Assembly (NCBI RefSeq): GCF_023715725.1
Contig: NZ_JAMBOT010000001.1
Location: forward strand, 186,001 to 250,000
DNA: 64,000 bases
Reading direction: 5' to 3'
DNA from: Paenibacillus pasadenensis
GTDB taxonomy: Bacteria; Bacillota; Bacilli; Paenibacillales; Paenibacillaceae
A model generated the notes under the pieces. It had not been told where the DNA came from. It ran no database searches and saw nothing but the letters and a program-made list of their open reading frames with translations. The position numbers were made by a program, and so were the translations under genes. Positions 17,746-25,566 of this stretch are shown in pieces. Within the stretch, counting starts at the first letter, position 1, and each line of letters starts with the position of its first letter.

Positions 17746-18723
17746 TCACTTCGCATATTGCTGATAAATAGAGGCTGCTCCCTCGGCGCTTAACAGATCG
17801 GAGATTTCCTCCGAAATGACTTCTACCTGCAACTCGGGATAAACCTCTCGCAATACAGGTTCAAACACGGATGGAAATAAGGCTTTTCCGTATAGCACAA
17901 TCCGGTTTGTCTGCTCTGTTATCATTTCCTCTACGAGCTTTAAATCAAGGGACAGCAGAGCTCCTAAAAACAAACTCGAAACCTCTTGACTGCTTCGTTG
18001 TTCCATCGTATCCAGCACTCGCGTGGAAAACAACACTCTTCCGAAGCCCGATCTGTGGGCCACATGCAATCCCTTTTTCACCCATTCGATCTCAGGAACG
18101 ACCTCCTCCAGCGGCAGCAGACTGCTCTTCAAAATCGTATGCTGCGCGACGGCTGTCATTAATTCCCCAGTGATAGACGTTCGGCATTTTGTAATACCGC
18201 CATGGATTAACTGAATACATTTATGATGCGACCCGTAATGCATAAATAGGATATCGTCGTTTTTATTCTCGCCAAGGCTGTTTAAGTACCCGAAAATCTC
18301 GGCCTCTTCTCCCCGCATCATATCCTTGTCTTCCAATTCGGTAACAGCATCGAACCCTGTCTTGACGCCCGGAATAAAAATAACCGGCTTATCCGATAGA
18401 CCCGGAAAAGATTGTACGACCAGCTTGGAAGCTAGCTGCTCCAAATTTACAGGCGCTTCGAGATGCGGAATTTCATATAAGCCCATATTGGAAGAAATCA
18501 TGCCGGATGCGAAAACCGCATCAATTTGCGCCAATGATAACCGGTTTTCCAGCAGCAGTTCATCCACGCATTCCTTCAACGCTTGCTCCAATACTCGTTT
18601 ATCGCCTGTTATCGCAACATCTCTCGCTCCTACTTGGCGTTTGGCAGATGCGAGCACGTTCTTTCCGTCCGTTAACCGAATTCGGCTTGTTGTCGTACCG
18701 GCATCAATGACAAATAATAACAT
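17746..18723 (-). CDS. dgoK: 2-keto-3-deoxy-galactonate kinase-like protein (DgoK family)
   Basis: A 325-residue member of the DgoK family, which phosphorylates 2-dehydro-3-deoxygalactonate at O6. Seen: the phosphate-binding DAGTTTSR (7-14), FASGMISSNMG, PGVKTG, the family motif MRGEEAE, and SITGELM, all of which align in order with known DgoK proteins. The product would be the substrate of the KDPG-type aldolase at 12.8 kb, although the kinase lies outside that operon on the far side of the regulators. GGGGAT precedes the ATG. A TATAAT (18768-18773, minus strand) in the 92 bp before the gene may give it its own promoter; otherwise it follows the ABC operon. Confidence 0.85.
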   Translation of the reverse strand: MLLFVIDAGTTTSRIRLTDGKNVLASAKRQVGARDVAITGDKRVLEQALKECVDELLLENRLSLAQIDAVFASGMISSNMGLYEIPHLEAPVNLEQLASKLVVQSFPGLSDKPVIFIPGVKTGFDAVTELEDKDMMRGEEAEIFGYLNSLGENKNDDILFMHYGSHHKCIQLIHGGITKCRTSITGELMTAVAQHTILKSSLLPLEEVVPEIEWVKKGLHVAHRSGFGRVLFSTRVLDTMEQRSSQEVSSLFLGALLSLDLKLVEEMITEQTNRIVLYGKALFPSVFEPVLREVYPELQVEVISEEISDLLSAEGAASIYQQYAK

Positions 18724-18815
18724 GATCGATCCCCTTCTCCTTAAGCCTATGGTTGCTTTTCGTTGCCATTATAGCTCTTATGGATAAAAGGGGAGGATGG
18801 ACATTCTTTTTAGAT

Positions 18816-19862
18816 TCAGGTGTTATCTTTAGATGTTTGAGAAAAAACCGCTTCGAACCAATAAGCCCGTTCGGCCGGAACGGCGGCGAGGTATGTGCCT
18901 GGCGGATAAAGCTCCTCGGCATCGACAAAAAAGGTTTGGCCTTGCACCGCCGCCATATAACGGTAAGTGGAGCCGATAAACAGCGGCGCGCCAATTTCTG
19001 CATGGAAGCTGTACCAGCCGTCCTTATATGCCACTGCAGGATATTCGCTGAACAGCTGCGCCGCTATCTGGTCCGGCTGCAGGCGGATATTTTCCGAACG
19101 GAGCACAAGCTGCATCGGCTTGCCGTCTCTCAGCACGTTCAGCGTATGGCTTTCGCCCATGAACTGCGCGGCAAACAGCGTCTGCGGCTTGTAATAAACC
19201 TCCTGCGGCTTGCCGGCCTGCTCAATCCGCCCGTCCTTCATGATGACGACAAAATCGGCCATCGAGAGCGCCTCTTCCTGATCATGCGTCACGTACAGAG
19301 CGGTAATGCCAAACGATTGCTGGATGGCGCGAATTTCTACCCGCAGCCTCGACCTCACCTTAGCGTCCAGATTGGACAATGGCTCATCCATCAGCAGCAG
19401 ATTCGGCTCCAGTACGAGCGCTCTTGCCAGCGCAATGCGCTGCTGCTGGCCGCCAGAGTACTGCTGCGGCTTGCGAGTCTTAATATCATGAGTCGGAATT
19501 TCAACCCGCGTGAGCACGTCATGAACCTTTTGCTCGATCATCGTCCGGCTCATTTTGCGCAGCTTCAGTCCGTACGCCACATTATCAAACACCGACATAT
19601 GCGGCCATAACGCATAGTTTTGAAATACCATCGTCGCTCCCCTGTCGCGGGAAGGCGCACGGGTCACATCGCGGTCGCCGAAGCGCATCGTGCCGGAGTC
19701 GATGTCGTGAAATCCAGCCAGCGCGCGCAGCAGCGTCGTTTTGCCGCAGCCGCTCGGGCCTACGATTGCCGTCAAGCCGCCCTGCGGCAGGGACAAAGTA
19801 ATATTATCGATACCGCGGCTGCTGCCGTACTGCTTGCTTACCTGATCCAGGCATATCTCCAT
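18816..19862 (-). CDS. ABC importer ATP-binding protein (PotA/FbpC-like)
   Basis: A 348-residue importer ATPase with Walker A GPSGCGKTT (35-43), Q-loop QNYALWPH, signature SGGQQ (136-140), Walker B LLLMDE (155-160) and the H-loop THDQEEA, followed by a roughly 110-residue TOBE-type regulatory domain. This is the architecture of polyamine, Fe(III), phosphonate and sugar importers, so the substrate is not defined. It starts 2 bp after the second permease stop and is the last gene of the SBP-permease-permease-ATPase operon. Confidence 0.9.
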   Translation of the reverse strand: MEICLDQVSKQYGSSRGIDNITLSLPQGGLTAIVGPSGCGKTTLLRALAGFHDIDSGTMRFGDRDVTRAPSRDRGATMVFQNYALWPHMSVFDNVAYGLKLRKMSRTMIEQKVHDVLTRVEIPTHDIKTRKPQQYSGGQQQRIALARALVLEPNLLLMDEPLSNLDAKVRSRLRVEIRAIQQSFGITALYVTHDQEEALSMADFVVIMKDGRIEQAGKPQEVYYKPQTLFAAQFMGESHTLNVLRDGKPMQLVLRSENIRLQPDQIAAQLFSEYPAVAYKDGWYSFHAEIGAPLFIGSTYRYMAAVQGQTFFVDAEELYPPGTYLAAVPAERAYWFEAVFSQTSKDNT

Positions 19863-19864
19863 CG

Positions 19865-20719
19865 TTATCCCCTCCCGAAGGCAGCCATATATTCGGATTT
19901 CATGAACCGCTGCATGAGCAGCAGCAAGATGATGCCGGGAATCATCAACAGCAATCCCGTTACCGATGCGGTTTGCATTTCATATCCCATAGCGGAGTTA
20001 TACATGTAGACAGGCATCGTTGTAATAAACGGCGAGCCGATCAGCAGGCTGCCCGTGAACTCATCCAAGGAATAGAGGAATACGAGCAAGGACGAGGCAA
20101 TAATGCCAGGAACGGCGATCGGCAGCGTAACGGTGAAAAAGGTGCGGATGCGTGAAGCCCCCAGATTGACGGCCGCCTCTTCCAGCGAAACGGAAATGCT
20201 CTGAAACACCGATACCATCGTCCAGACGGAAAAAACAAGCGCTCCGACAAGATGAATGAGCGTCACTCCGGTCAGCGTGCCGACCAGATCCCAGCGGTAC
20301 ATCAGCTCCATCGCATTGGTGAACACCGGCAGCTGCGGAAACGCTTGCGGCAGCAAAAAGATCAACAGCAGCACCGGCTTCGCCGGGATGCGGTAACGGG
20401 CAATCATATAAGCGAGCGGCACACAGAGCACAATGCAAAGGACGGTAACGAGCAGCGCAATGCCAAAGCTAACCGTCAGCGCTTCCGCCATCTTCCCTTC
20501 CAGCACCCGCGACCAGTATTGAAGCCCCCACTCCTGCGGAAGCGTATTGGGCCAGAACCATTTTTCCGCAAACGACCAGAGAATCAGGCTTGATAGGGGA
20601 CCTAAAATAACAAAAATCGAAAACGCATAAATGACAAGACGGACGGCCAAACGGCCGATGTTTCCGCCAAACCCTCCTGAAGGGCTGGACGGACGGTTCA
20701 ATTCCACGCCAGCGCTCAT
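19865..20719 (-). CDS. ABC importer permease (PotC-like)
   Basis: A 284-residue inner-membrane permease with about six helices and the EAA loop SISVSLEEAAVNLGASRIRTFF, ending in the cytoplasmic IPGIILLLLMQRFM segment. It is of the PotC/FbpB-type rather than the sugar MalG type. Its ATG overlaps the TGA of the first permease by four bases, which indicates coupling and equal synthesis of the heterodimer partners. Confidence 0.9.
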   Translation of the reverse strand: MSAGVELNRPSSPSGGFGGNIGRLAVRLVIYAFSIFVILGPLSSLILWSFAEKWFWPNTLPQEWGLQYWSRVLEGKMAEALTVSFGIALLVTVLCIVLCVPLAYMIARYRIPAKPVLLLIFLLPQAFPQLPVFTNAMELMYRWDLVGTLTGVTLIHLVGALVFSVWTMVSVFQSISVSLEEAAVNLGASRIRTFFTVTLPIAVPGIIASSLLVFLYSLDEFTGSLLIGSPFITTMPVYMYNSAMGYEMQTASVTGLLLMIPGIILLLLMQRFMKSEYMAAFGRG

Positions 20720-21576
20720 GATTTAGCCACCTTTTTCACGTAGTAAATCGCCGCTCCGAGCGATGCGAGGTATGAGATTACGCCAAGGGCGTTGGCCGCA
20801 CCGGTGTCCTGGCGGTAAATGAGCTCGTAATACAGGTCGATCATCAGCATCTGGCTGCCTCCTGCATCGCCGAGCATCGCCGGGATGGAGAAGTTGCCGA
20901 TCATGGATGTAAACGTGAGGATGCCAGCGACGCTAATTGTGCCCCACGACATTGGAATCATCATATCCTTGATAAGACGGAAGCCCCCTGCTCCGGAATT
21001 GCGCGCCGCCTCCAAATAACTGGAATTAATGCCTCTGAACGCTCCCATAACGAGCAAAAGCGTCAAGCCGATGTTTTTCCAGACGAGCGCTGCAATTAGG
21101 CCCAGCGTCGAAAAGGCGACTCCCGGCAAGCTGTCTGGATTGAACAGTCCGGTTGCGGCAAGCAGCGAGTTCAGCGTGCCGTGCGGTGCTAAAAACACGC
21201 GCATCGCATGGCCGACAACGACAAACGGCACAAACAGCGGGATTTTAAACAAAAACTCGACGAACGGATCTGCCTTCAAGCGCAGCCAGCCCGCCAGCAG
21301 AGAGGCAAGCGCCAGCACAAGCACAAGGCTGATGAGACAGATAAAGATCGTAAACAATAGATCCATGTAATAGGTTTCAATTACGTAGGCATAATTGGTA
21401 AACGTCCACTTTCCCGCCTCCGTTCGAAAGCTCCCGATGAGGGAGCCGGCGAACGGATACAGGAACAATCCGATTACGACGAGGGTGGCGGGTGCGATCA
21501 TGAGAACCCCCGCCAAGAAACGGATCACGGAAGAGGACGCGCCTTTGGCAGTAGCCGCTGTATTTAGGTTCGGCAC
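20716..21576 (-). CDS. ABC importer permease (PotB-like)
   Basis: A 286-residue permease, partner of the one just downstream. It has a hydrophobic N-terminal helix (LAGVLMIAPATLVVIGLFLY), six helices in total and an EAA loop (SSYLEAARNSGAGGFRLIKD). The GTG at 21576 was chosen: GGGAGG lies 9 bases upstream and it starts 19 bases after the binding-protein stop, whereas the longer open frame would overlap that gene by 47 bases. Confidence 0.88.
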   Translation of the reverse strand: MPNLNTAATAKGASSSVIRFLAGVLMIAPATLVVIGLFLYPFAGSLIGSFRTEAGKWTFTNYAYVIETYYMDLLFTIFICLISLVLVLALASLLAGWLRLKADPFVEFLFKIPLFVPFVVVGHAMRVFLAPHGTLNSLLAATGLFNPDSLPGVAFSTLGLIAALVWKNIGLTLLLVMGAFRGINSSYLEAARNSGAGGFRLIKDMMIPMSWGTISVAGILTFTSMIGNFSIPAMLGDAGGSQMLMIDLYYELIYRQDTGAANALGVISYLASLGAAIYYVKKVAKS

Positions 21577-21595
21577 ATTCTCCAACCTCCCGGCT

Positions 21596-22786
21596 TCAGT
21601 TTTTCTCGTAGGCGGCTTGCAGATTTTTGAAGTAATCGCCAAGCGGCAGCGATTGGCTGCGCTCGTTGAGGTCTTCCGCTGTCACGTATTTAAACAGCTT
21701 CTGTTTGCCCTCTTCGCTTACTTGAGGCAGCACGTCCTCGGCATTGATGCCCGGATACCAGCTGAACGCTTCTACGATCACTTTAGCCTGGATTGCAGGT
21801 GAGGTAAGGAAATCAGCGTATTTGAGCGCCGCTTCCTTATTTTTCGCATTTTTCGGAATGACTACATAAAGCGGCTGGCCTGGCAGGCCCGGCTCCGGCA
21901 CCTCCAGCGCAAGATTAGGATTAAGGCGGCCGTCAGCGACCCATTGGTAGAACATATCGACCCATACCGGCCCCATGTCGATCTCGCCGCGGTTCAGCAT
22001 ATCCAGCGTGCCATTGTTGCCGTTTGTGTAAATAACCGGCAGCGATTTAAGCTGTTTCATGATTTCCGGCCATTTTTTCTCCAGCTCGGCATCGTACGGT
22101 CCTTCGGTCAGCGTTTTGTAATCTCCGGATTTGGCATACGTGTACGCGGTTGCAAATGCGACGCCGCTCATCCCGTTTTTGATGCCGTTATAGCCGAAGC
22201 GCTTCGGATTGGCTTGAATCCATTTTTCCAGATCGTCAAAGTTTTGCGGCGCTTCTTTAACCTTGTCCGGGTTGTAGGCAATAGCCACCTGGCTGTGATA
22301 GAGCGGAATGACGTAACCGTCAACGTCCGTGCCGAGGCTGTTTTTGCTGTCGGCGGACACAACGCTGGTTTTATTCGCAGATTGCGGGACCCACTTCTCT
22401 AGCAAATCGTTTTCGATCATCGATTTCATCACGCTCTGGTGGACGATAGCAACGTCGATATCCCATTCCTCTTTGCCTGCATCCTTCTGAGCCTTCAGCT
22501 TTTCAAAAATTTTCTGGGAGCCGGCGTCTCCCGGACCGGTGCCAACCACATTCACATCCGCATCGGGATACACTTTTTCAAGCTCGGGAATGACGTTTTT
22601 TTCCTGCAGCTCGGTCATATTGGTGTCGCCTGCAGTAGCCAGGTTGAGCTTCATTTTTGTCTCTGTCGCCGGGCTGCTGCCTGAATTCGAAGACTCATTC
22701 GTTGCCGCGTTTTCCGCTCCGCAGCTAGCCAGCAGCACCGCTGCCGATGCTCCTGCAGCCATAACCTGGATCAATTTACGTTTCAT
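21596..22786 (-). CDS. Extracellular solute-binding lipoprotein of an ABC importer
   Basis: A 396-residue type 1 solute-binding protein. It has a lipoprotein signal peptide (KRKLIQVMAAGASAAVLLAS) with the lipobox LASC, so Cys22 is the lipidation site, then an Asn/Ser-rich tether and a periplasmic-binding fold resembling putrescine/iron/phosphonate binders more than sugar binders. The ATG at 22786 follows AAGGAGG; the frame is open 17 codons upstream without a ribosome site. It is the first gene of the importer operon. GTCTAGAC operators lie 56 and 133 bp upstream of the start. Confidence 0.9.
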   Translation of the reverse strand: MKRKLIQVMAAGASAAVLLASCGAENAATNESSNSGSSPATETKMKLNLATAGDTNMTELQEKNVIPELEKVYPDADVNVVGTGPGDAGSQKIFEKLKAQKDAGKEEWDIDVAIVHQSVMKSMIENDLLEKWVPQSANKTSVVSADSKNSLGTDVDGYVIPLYHSQVAIAYNPDKVKEAPQNFDDLEKWIQANPKRFGYNGIKNGMSGVAFATAYTYAKSGDYKTLTEGPYDAELEKKWPEIMKQLKSLPVIYTNGNNGTLDMLNRGEIDMGPVWVDMFYQWVADGRLNPNLALEVPEPGLPGQPLYVVIPKNAKNKEAALKYADFLTSPAIQAKVIVEAFSWYPGINAEDVLPQVSEEGKQKLFKYVTAEDLNERSQSLPLGDYFKNLQAAYEKN

Positions 22787-22841
22787 TCTGTGTAACCCTC
22801 CTTGGAAAGTGCAATCGATCGGTTGATGACGGCCCATTGAT

Positions 22842-22849
22842 GTCTAGAC
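22842..22849. promoter_or_regulatory. GTCTAGAC palindrome, proximal operator candidate of the ABC operon
   Basis: A perfect 8-bp palindrome matching GTNTANAC, the known operator core of HutC-subfamily GntR regulators. It lies 56 bp upstream of the binding-protein start, and the same core recurs at 22920 and before the gntR gene. The 333-bp gap 22787-23119 that contains it holds only regulatory sites. Confidence 0.65.
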
Positions 22850-22892
22850 TTCCGATGCTTGTATTGTGCAGGAGATTTGTTTGACCTAAATC

Positions 22893-22909
22893 AACCTTAT
22901 GTGAAGGTT
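22893..22909. other. Short inverted repeat between the two operator sites
   Basis: AACCTT and AAGGTT arms with a 5-base spacer. It could be a second protein-binding site, but such repeats also occur by chance. Confidence 0.25.
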
Positions 22910-22918
22910 TCGCAAAGA

Positions 22919-22928
22919 TGTCTAGACA
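22919..22928. promoter_or_regulatory. TGTCTAGACA palindrome, distal operator candidate
   Basis: A perfect 10-bp palindrome with the HutC-type core GTNTANAC. Its centre is 78 bp from the proximal site, which would permit DNA looping. It also lies 191 bp before the GH43 start, so it could act on both divergent genes. Confidence 0.65.
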
Positions 22929-23028
22929 TAAAAAAAACGATGATGAGTGCTCAGTGAAACGAATGTTTATATTTCGTTGATCTGCTAGCTATTAAATTTG
23001 TCGAATTCTGTAGTAATCTGAAGGTCAG

Positions 23029-23042
23029 TGAAAGCGCTTTAT
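23029..23042 (+). promoter_or_regulatory. cre-like catabolite-repression site upstream of the GH43 gene
   Basis: TGAAAGCGCTTTAT matches the CcpA box TGNAANCGNTNNCA except for the last two bases and contains the palindrome AAAGCGCTTT. It is 78 bp before the start, consistent with catabolite control of a secreted glycosidase. Confidence 0.5.
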
Positions 23043-23119
23043 ATTCAATTCTGAAAGGAGGCATAAAGAAAAATAAGTGCTTGAGCAACAAAATGGTTTA
23101 AGGAGAGGTGACCTCATTT

Positions 23120-24598
23120 ATGTCAAACGTTACATTCCCCAACGGGCTGAAGAAAGCAATGTCCGTGTTTACAGCATCGCTAATTATGTTCACGGCAATG
23201 CTGGTATGGGCTCAACAGGCTCATGCCGCGTCAGGTCTAATCGTAAATAATGCGGAAAGAACGGATACGTCCGGTAATCCGATCTGGTCGCAAGGCGGCT
23301 GGATGATGCAAGAAGGAACTACGTTTTACTGGTACGGCATGGACTTTTCTGTAAAAGGCCACAAACAAATTAACGTATACACGTCGACCGATTTTGTTAA
23401 TTGGACGCCGCATAAGGACATTGTCGATTTTGATACTATTAACGCTAAGCTTGATGCGGATAATGATTCAACGACGGGCCGCTTCGCTCATAGTCAGTGG
23501 GTAGGAAGACCGGTAGTCAAGTATAACGGCGTATTGGACAAATATGTGTTGATGGCTGAATGGGGAAACGGAGACCAGGACGGCAGCCGGAATAAATTAA
23601 CGATTTTTACAAGCGATTCGGTGACTGGACCGTTTACGTACGAGAAGCATATTGCTAAACCAGCCGGCTGGGGAATGGGCGACCTCGGTTCCATTTACAC
23701 CGACAGCGACGGCAGCACGTACATTACTTATTCCGACGACTACAACGGAAATATAAACAGCGCGATCCGCGTTAGCAAGCTCGCGCCGAACTTTTTGAGC
23801 ATCGAACAGCAAATGTTCACCATTCCGCATAACTTTATCCCGACCAACGCTCCTAAAAAGGAAGCGTCCACTCTATTCAAAAAAGGCTCCAAATATATGC
23901 TCTTGGCTTCGAGAACAGACGGCTGGACATCAACGGAAACGTACTGCTACTCGGCTTCCAATCTGGCTGGCCCTTGGTCTGGAGGCAGTTCATGCGCAAC
24001 AAGCCCTAACTCTGCTAATTCCTTCGATAATCAAGTGGATCAAGTGCTCCCGATTCAAGGTGCGCAAGGCACCGTTTATCTGTTTATCGGCGACCGCTGG
24101 AACAATATGAAAAACGGCAACGGCACGATGGGAAGCACTCAGCTTGGACGCAACAACTGGTATCCCGTCACCTTCGACAGCAATGATAAACTTACGATCA
24201 ACGGGCTTACGCAATGGTTCCTTGATCCTGTAAACGGCACATGGAGCGCCCCTCCTGTAGCTTCTCCGCTGCAGTTTTACTCCATGGTGAACGGAAACTC
24301 GAATAAAGCGATAACGGTTGCCGTTCATTCGACCGCAACCGGCTCGGCAATCGAGCAGCAGCCGTACGGATCTTCTAAAGCGGACGGCGCAAATAACGTT
24401 ATTAAAACGGCAAGCAGCTTCGAGAGCCAATTATGGCAGCTCGTTAATTTAGGCGGGGGTTACTACAAGCTAAAAAATGCAGGCAGCAACAAAGTGCTTG
24501 GCCTTGATGCCGGCAGCACGGCTGACGGAGCATTAAACAAACAGTGGCCGGAATCGGGTTCTGCGAATCAGAGCTGGAGCTTTACTGTAATTCCTTAA
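23120..24598 (+). CDS. Secreted GH43-family glycosidase with C-terminal ricin-type lectin domain
   Basis: A 492-residue exported protein. A signal peptide ends near AQQAHAA. A five-bladed GH43-like domain follows (to about 385; FYWYGMDF, GRPVVKYN, KKEASTLFKKGSKY, NQVDQVLP), then a ricin-B/CBM13-like domain (about 390-492) with the LWQLV...YYKLKN repeat and a final QSWSF. The order of motifs resembles the exo-beta-1,3-galactanase branch, in which a Gln stands in for the usual base; this assignment is inferred from memory. The position often ERP in relatives is GRP here. The ATG at 23120 follows AGGAGAGGTGA; a GTG four codons upstream lies inside that site. It is divergent from the ABC operon. 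Confidence 0.8.
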   Translation: MSNVTFPNGLKKAMSVFTASLIMFTAMLVWAQQAHAASGLIVNNAERTDTSGNPIWSQGGWMMQEGTTFYWYGMDFSVKGHKQINVYTSTDFVNWTPHKDIVDFDTINAKLDADNDSTTGRFAHSQWVGRPVVKYNGVLDKYVLMAEWGNGDQDGSRNKLTIFTSDSVTGPFTYEKHIAKPAGWGMGDLGSIYTDSDGSTYITYSDDYNGNINSAIRVSKLAPNFLSIEQQMFTIPHNFIPTNAPKKEASTLFKKGSKYMLLASRTDGWTSTETYCYSASNLAGPWSGGSSCATSPNSANSFDNQVDQVLPIQGAQGTVYLFIGDRWNNMKNGNGTMGSTQLGRNNWYPVTFDSNDKLTINGLTQWFLDPVNGTWSAPPVASPLQFYSMVNGNSNKAITVAVHSTATGSAIEQQPYGSSKADGANNVIKTASSFESQLWQLVNLGGGYYKLKNAGSNKVLGLDAGSTADGALNKQWPESGSANQSWSFTVIP

Positions 24599-24613
24599 TG
24601 AACGATAGGTTTC

Positions 24614-24669
24614 AAAAAAGACAGGGCAGCCAGCACATCACGCATGTGATATACTAGCTGCCCTATTTT
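24614..24669. terminator. Bidirectional terminator between the GH43 and gntR genes
   Basis: Outer stem GGGCAGC / GCTGCCC and inner CACAT / ATGTG, with an A-rich stretch on the left and TATTTT on the right, between convergent genes. Confidence 0.75.
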
Positions 24670-24698
24670 CGCCTATGTTAACAAAATGCTAGAACCAA

Positions 24699-25412
24699 TT
24701 AACGCATTCGATCAATCCAAAAGCGAAATACGTCGTTGCGGAAGTAATCGTACGCATAAAATACGGGAAAATTGTTCTCGTCATAATGAGTTTGCTGCAT
24801 CAGCAGCACCCCCGTATCGGGATGAACGGCCAAGCTTTTTACATAGGGATCGCTAGCAGGCGGAACCTTAATTTCGGTATGGCTTTTGCGAATCGTAATG
24901 CCTAACTCGTGCTCCAAAAACTGAAACAGAGATCCGCTGAACGCTGCGCTGTCAAACGAACGGCCAGCAATCGATTTCGGCAAAATGTAAACCGATGTCA
25001 TCACAGGTTCTCCGTCCGCCATTCTGCCGCGTTCCAAAATGACAACGGGATCCCCGGCTTTCAGGTTCAAATAGGCGGCCCACTCTTCCGTGCATTCGCC
25101 GTGCCGCACCGTCTGATGCCGGTCGCTCTCCTGCAGACCTGCCGCCCTCAACATTTCGCTCGTCGATTGAAGCCGGTTCAGATTGCTCGGCACATGATCC
25201 AACTGCCGGATCACAAATGTGCCGACTCCGTGCTGAACCCGAATTTTCCCTTCTTCCTCCAGCTTTTTGACCGCTGCCCGGAACGTTTCCCTGCTTACTC
25301 CAAACTTCGCTGCCATTTCCGGCTCCGATGGAAACCGGTACCCTGGAGGCAGCAAGCCGCGGTCCATTTGCTCCTCAAGCGCTTTTTTTATTTCCATGTA
25401 TCGTGGCGACAA
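24699..25412 (-). CDS. GntR-family regulator, HutC subfamily (UTRA domain)
   Basis: A 237-residue repressor type. An N-terminal winged helix (GYRFPSEPEMAAKFGVSRET, 23-42; then VQHGVGTFV) is joined to a UTRA ligand-binding domain (about 85-235; ILERGRMADGEPV, LMQQTHYDENNFPVFY). HutC-type regulators bind GTNTANAC, and such a site lies at 25451-25458 just upstream, so autoregulation is likely; two more lie before the ABC operon. The TTG start at 25412 follows AGGTGAT; an ATG five codons in has no ribosome site and would trim the first helix. Confidence 0.9.
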   Translation of the reverse strand: MSPRYMEIKKALEEQMDRGLLPPGYRFPSEPEMAAKFGVSRETFRAAVKKLEEEGKIRVQHGVGTFVIRQLDHVPSNLNRLQSTSEMLRAAGLQESDRHQTVRHGECTEEWAAYLNLKAGDPVVILERGRMADGEPVMTSVYILPKSIAGRSFDSAAFSGSLFQFLEHELGITIRKSHTEIKVPPASDPYVKSLAVHPDTGVLLMQQTHYDENNFPVFYAYDYFRNDVFRFWIDRMR

Positions 25413-25450
25413 GCCTGATCACCTGCCCTCTTTTGCATTTTACGCAGCAT

Positions 25451-25458
25451 GTCTAGAC
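25451..25458. promoter_or_regulatory. GTCTAGAC operator candidate upstream of the gntR gene
   Basis: The same 8-bp palindrome as at 22842 and 22920, placed 38 bp before the regulator's TTG start. It fits autoregulation by the HutC-type protein. Confidence 0.65.
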
Positions 25459-25520
25459 CTCTTAAAGCGAGTATGAGGACTAATTATGTTCTTCATGTTA
25501 GCGTTATGCAAATTAAATGT

Positions 25521-25553
25521 AAAAAAAGGCCAACCCGTTAAGGTTTGGCCTTT
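25521..25553 (-). terminator. Terminator of the RND exporter gene
   Basis: Minus-strand stem AGGCCAAACC / GGGTTGGCCT (one mismatch) followed by seven T, just past the RND stop. Confidence 0.8.
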
Positions 25554-25566
25554 CGTTATGCTCGGT

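Noticed and set aside
18816-22786. ABC importer assigned to polyamines, iron or 2-aminoethylphosphonate
   Set aside because: The PotA/PotB/PotC-type architecture fits all of these; no diagnostic catabolic gene or binding residue supports one.
23056-23120. Short leader peptide starting at a GTG after AAAGGAGG upstream of the GH43 gene
   Set aside because: The spacing from the ribosome site is about 15 bases and the frame continues into the GH43 gene out of phase; no coding signal.
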